Source of the DNA: Actinomycetes bacterium
GTDB taxonomy: Bacteria; Actinomycetota; Acidimicrobiia; Acidimicrobiales; Palsa-688
DNA length: 47,757 nt
Assembly: GCA_021787035.1 (NCBI GenBank)
Contig: JAJYMM010000244.1
Span: 1 to 47,757 of the forward strand
Reading direction: 5' to 3'
Shown here: positions 46,945-47,757 of the stretch, piece after piece
Layout of the letters: every line of letters starts with the position of its first letter
How positions within the stretch are numbered: position 1 is the first letter of the stretch
The notes under the pieces: generated by a model
Databases searched by the model: none
What the model was told of the DNA's origin: nothing
What the model saw: the letters and a program-made list of their open reading frames with translations, nothing else
Program-made: the position numbers and the translations under genes

Positions 46945-47757
46945 CTATCCGGCGTCCGCCCGCACTAGCCCCGTCGACCCCCTCACCACCAACTCGGGAT
47001 GGAAGCGAAGGTCGACGTGGGCGACCGGCATACCGCGCATCTCGTCCAGAAGCGCCCGCACCGCGGCCTCGCCCATGGCTCGCACGGGCTGGCGAACGGT
47101 CGTCAGCGGAGGCGAGGTGAAGCCCATGAGCGGCGTGTCGTCGTAGCCGACCACCGAAAGATCTGCGGGCACCTTCAAGCCGAGCGCCTCGGCGGCTCTC
47201 ACTGCGCCCAATGCCATCAGGTCGTTGGCACAGACGATGGCGGTGACGCCCGTTCCGAGGAGACGTTCTGCTGCCGCGCGTCCTCCCTCGACTGTGAAGA
47301 ACGACGAGACCTCGACCCATTTGGTCGCATCCACCTCTGCAAGATCTTTCATGGCCCGCAAGAAGGCTTCTCGCTTCTCTGCGCTGGGCCGGTACCGGAG
47401 CGGCCCCGTGACGAAGCCAATGGCCCGGTGCCCGAGCGTGACGAGGTGCCCGACAGCGACACGCATGGCCGCCTCTTCGTCCACCGAGACCGAAGTGACG
47501 GCGAGGGCGTCGAGGCGGCCGTTCACGAGCACGACCGGTATACCGGAACTGACGAGCGCTTCGTAGCGCGCATGCTCGGCCGACATGTCCGCATGGATGG
47601 CGGACACGAAGATGATGCCGTCGACGCTGCGTGCCAGGAGCATGTCCACGTACTCGCTCTCGGGCACGCCGCCGGGGCTCGTCGTGCAAAGGACCGGGGT
47701 GTAGCCCTCCGTCGAGAGAGCGCTCTCGATCACCTGCACGAACACCGGGAAAACCGG
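46945..47757 (-). CDS. LacI-family transcription regulator, C-terminal part (runs off right edge)
   Basis: 270 residues of the periplasmic-binding-like sensor domain are in view; the N-terminal HTH lies beyond the window. Motifs: FVQVIESALSTEGY, RSVDGIIFVSA, GIPVVLVNG, SVSVDEEAAMRVAVGHLVTLGHRAIGFV, TAIVCANDLMALGAVRAAEALG, LKVPADLSVVGYDDTPLMGFTSPPLTTVRQP and a closing RGSTG. This is a standard LacI/GalR repressor that probably senses a sugar. The regulated genes are not in this window. Confidence 0.93.
   Translation of the reverse strand, partial: PVFPVFVQVIESALSTEGYTPVLCTTSPGGVPESEYVDMLLARSVDGIIFVSAIHADMSAEHARYEALVSSGIPVVLVNGRLDALAVTSVSVDEEAAMRVAVGHLVTLGHRAIGFVTGPLRYRPSAEKREAFLRAMKDLAEVDATKWVEVSSFFTVEGGRAAAERLLGTGVTAIVCANDLMALGAVRAAEALGLKVPADLSVVGYDDTPLMGFTSPPLTTVRQPVRAMGEAAVRALLDEMRGMPVAHVDLRFHPELVVRGSTGLVRADAG

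Noticed and set aside
46674..47146. Plus-strand frames in the spacer and opposite the LacI gene
   Set aside because: Several overlapping frames have no motifs and extend antisense into the LacI-family gene. None is supportable.

Overview
The window is high-GC DNA from an actinobacterium. A member of the Acidimicrobiia is my best guess. The reasons are a secreted protein built from GYWL..DG..YSFGDA-type repeats ending in a CHAP domain, a BldD-type regulator, an actinobacterial LexA box, many GTG and TTG starts, and a complete hopanoid operon. This placement is inferred from gene content and not from a marker gene.

Layout. 1-1466: a gene cut by the left edge, a divergent spacer with two interleaved inverted repeats, and a Cas1 integrase with an intact active site but no Cas2 and no CRISPR array in view. 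1467-14900: housekeeping and central metabolism (lexA, manA-type isomerase, PfkB-type kinase, a phosphofructokinase with PPi-type residues, inositol-phosphatase family, secreted CHAP protein, sucrase/ferredoxin-like protein, pyruvate carboxylase, alanine dehydrogenase, a hypothetical). 14888-19869: a large TPR-CHAT protein whose CHAT domain seems to lack the catalytic His, then pyruvate kinase. 19913-30087 (minus strand): hpnC, hpnD, hpnE, a polyprenyl diphosphate synthase, squalene-hopene cyclase, an HpnG-IspH fusion, hpnH and an SDR, mostly joined by 4-8 nt overlaps. This makes squalene and hopene and then extends hopene with an adenosyl group. 30185-32580: a MerR-TetR fused regulator translationally coupled to an aldehyde dehydrogenase. 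32690-35544: a BldD-like regulator with a full c-di-GMP motif, and glycogen debranching enzyme. 35817-37058: a 14-bp tandem array that runs into the stop codon of a ParB-like, phage-type gene, in DNA that looks poorer in GC. 37251-38384: a Ca2+/H+-type antiporter.

38698-45618 is an integrated element. It starts at an intact tRNA-Cys, carries a tyrosine integrase beside it, and ends at a second copy of the tRNA 3' half (39 bp identical). Inside are an ABM-type monooxygenase, two methyltransferases, a DUF6886-like gene, a frameshifted NUDIX gene, a truncated histidine phosphatase, and a two-gene toxin-antitoxin-like pair next to the distal att site. Beyond it lie a truncated quinone-oxidoreductase gene, a PPOX/F420-type oxidoreductase with a TetR-like remnant opposite it, and a LacI-family regulator cut by the right edge.

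A recurring feature is short in-register minisatellites (11-32 bp units) at gene ends and in spacers throughout the window. Several have been taken into the reading frames.
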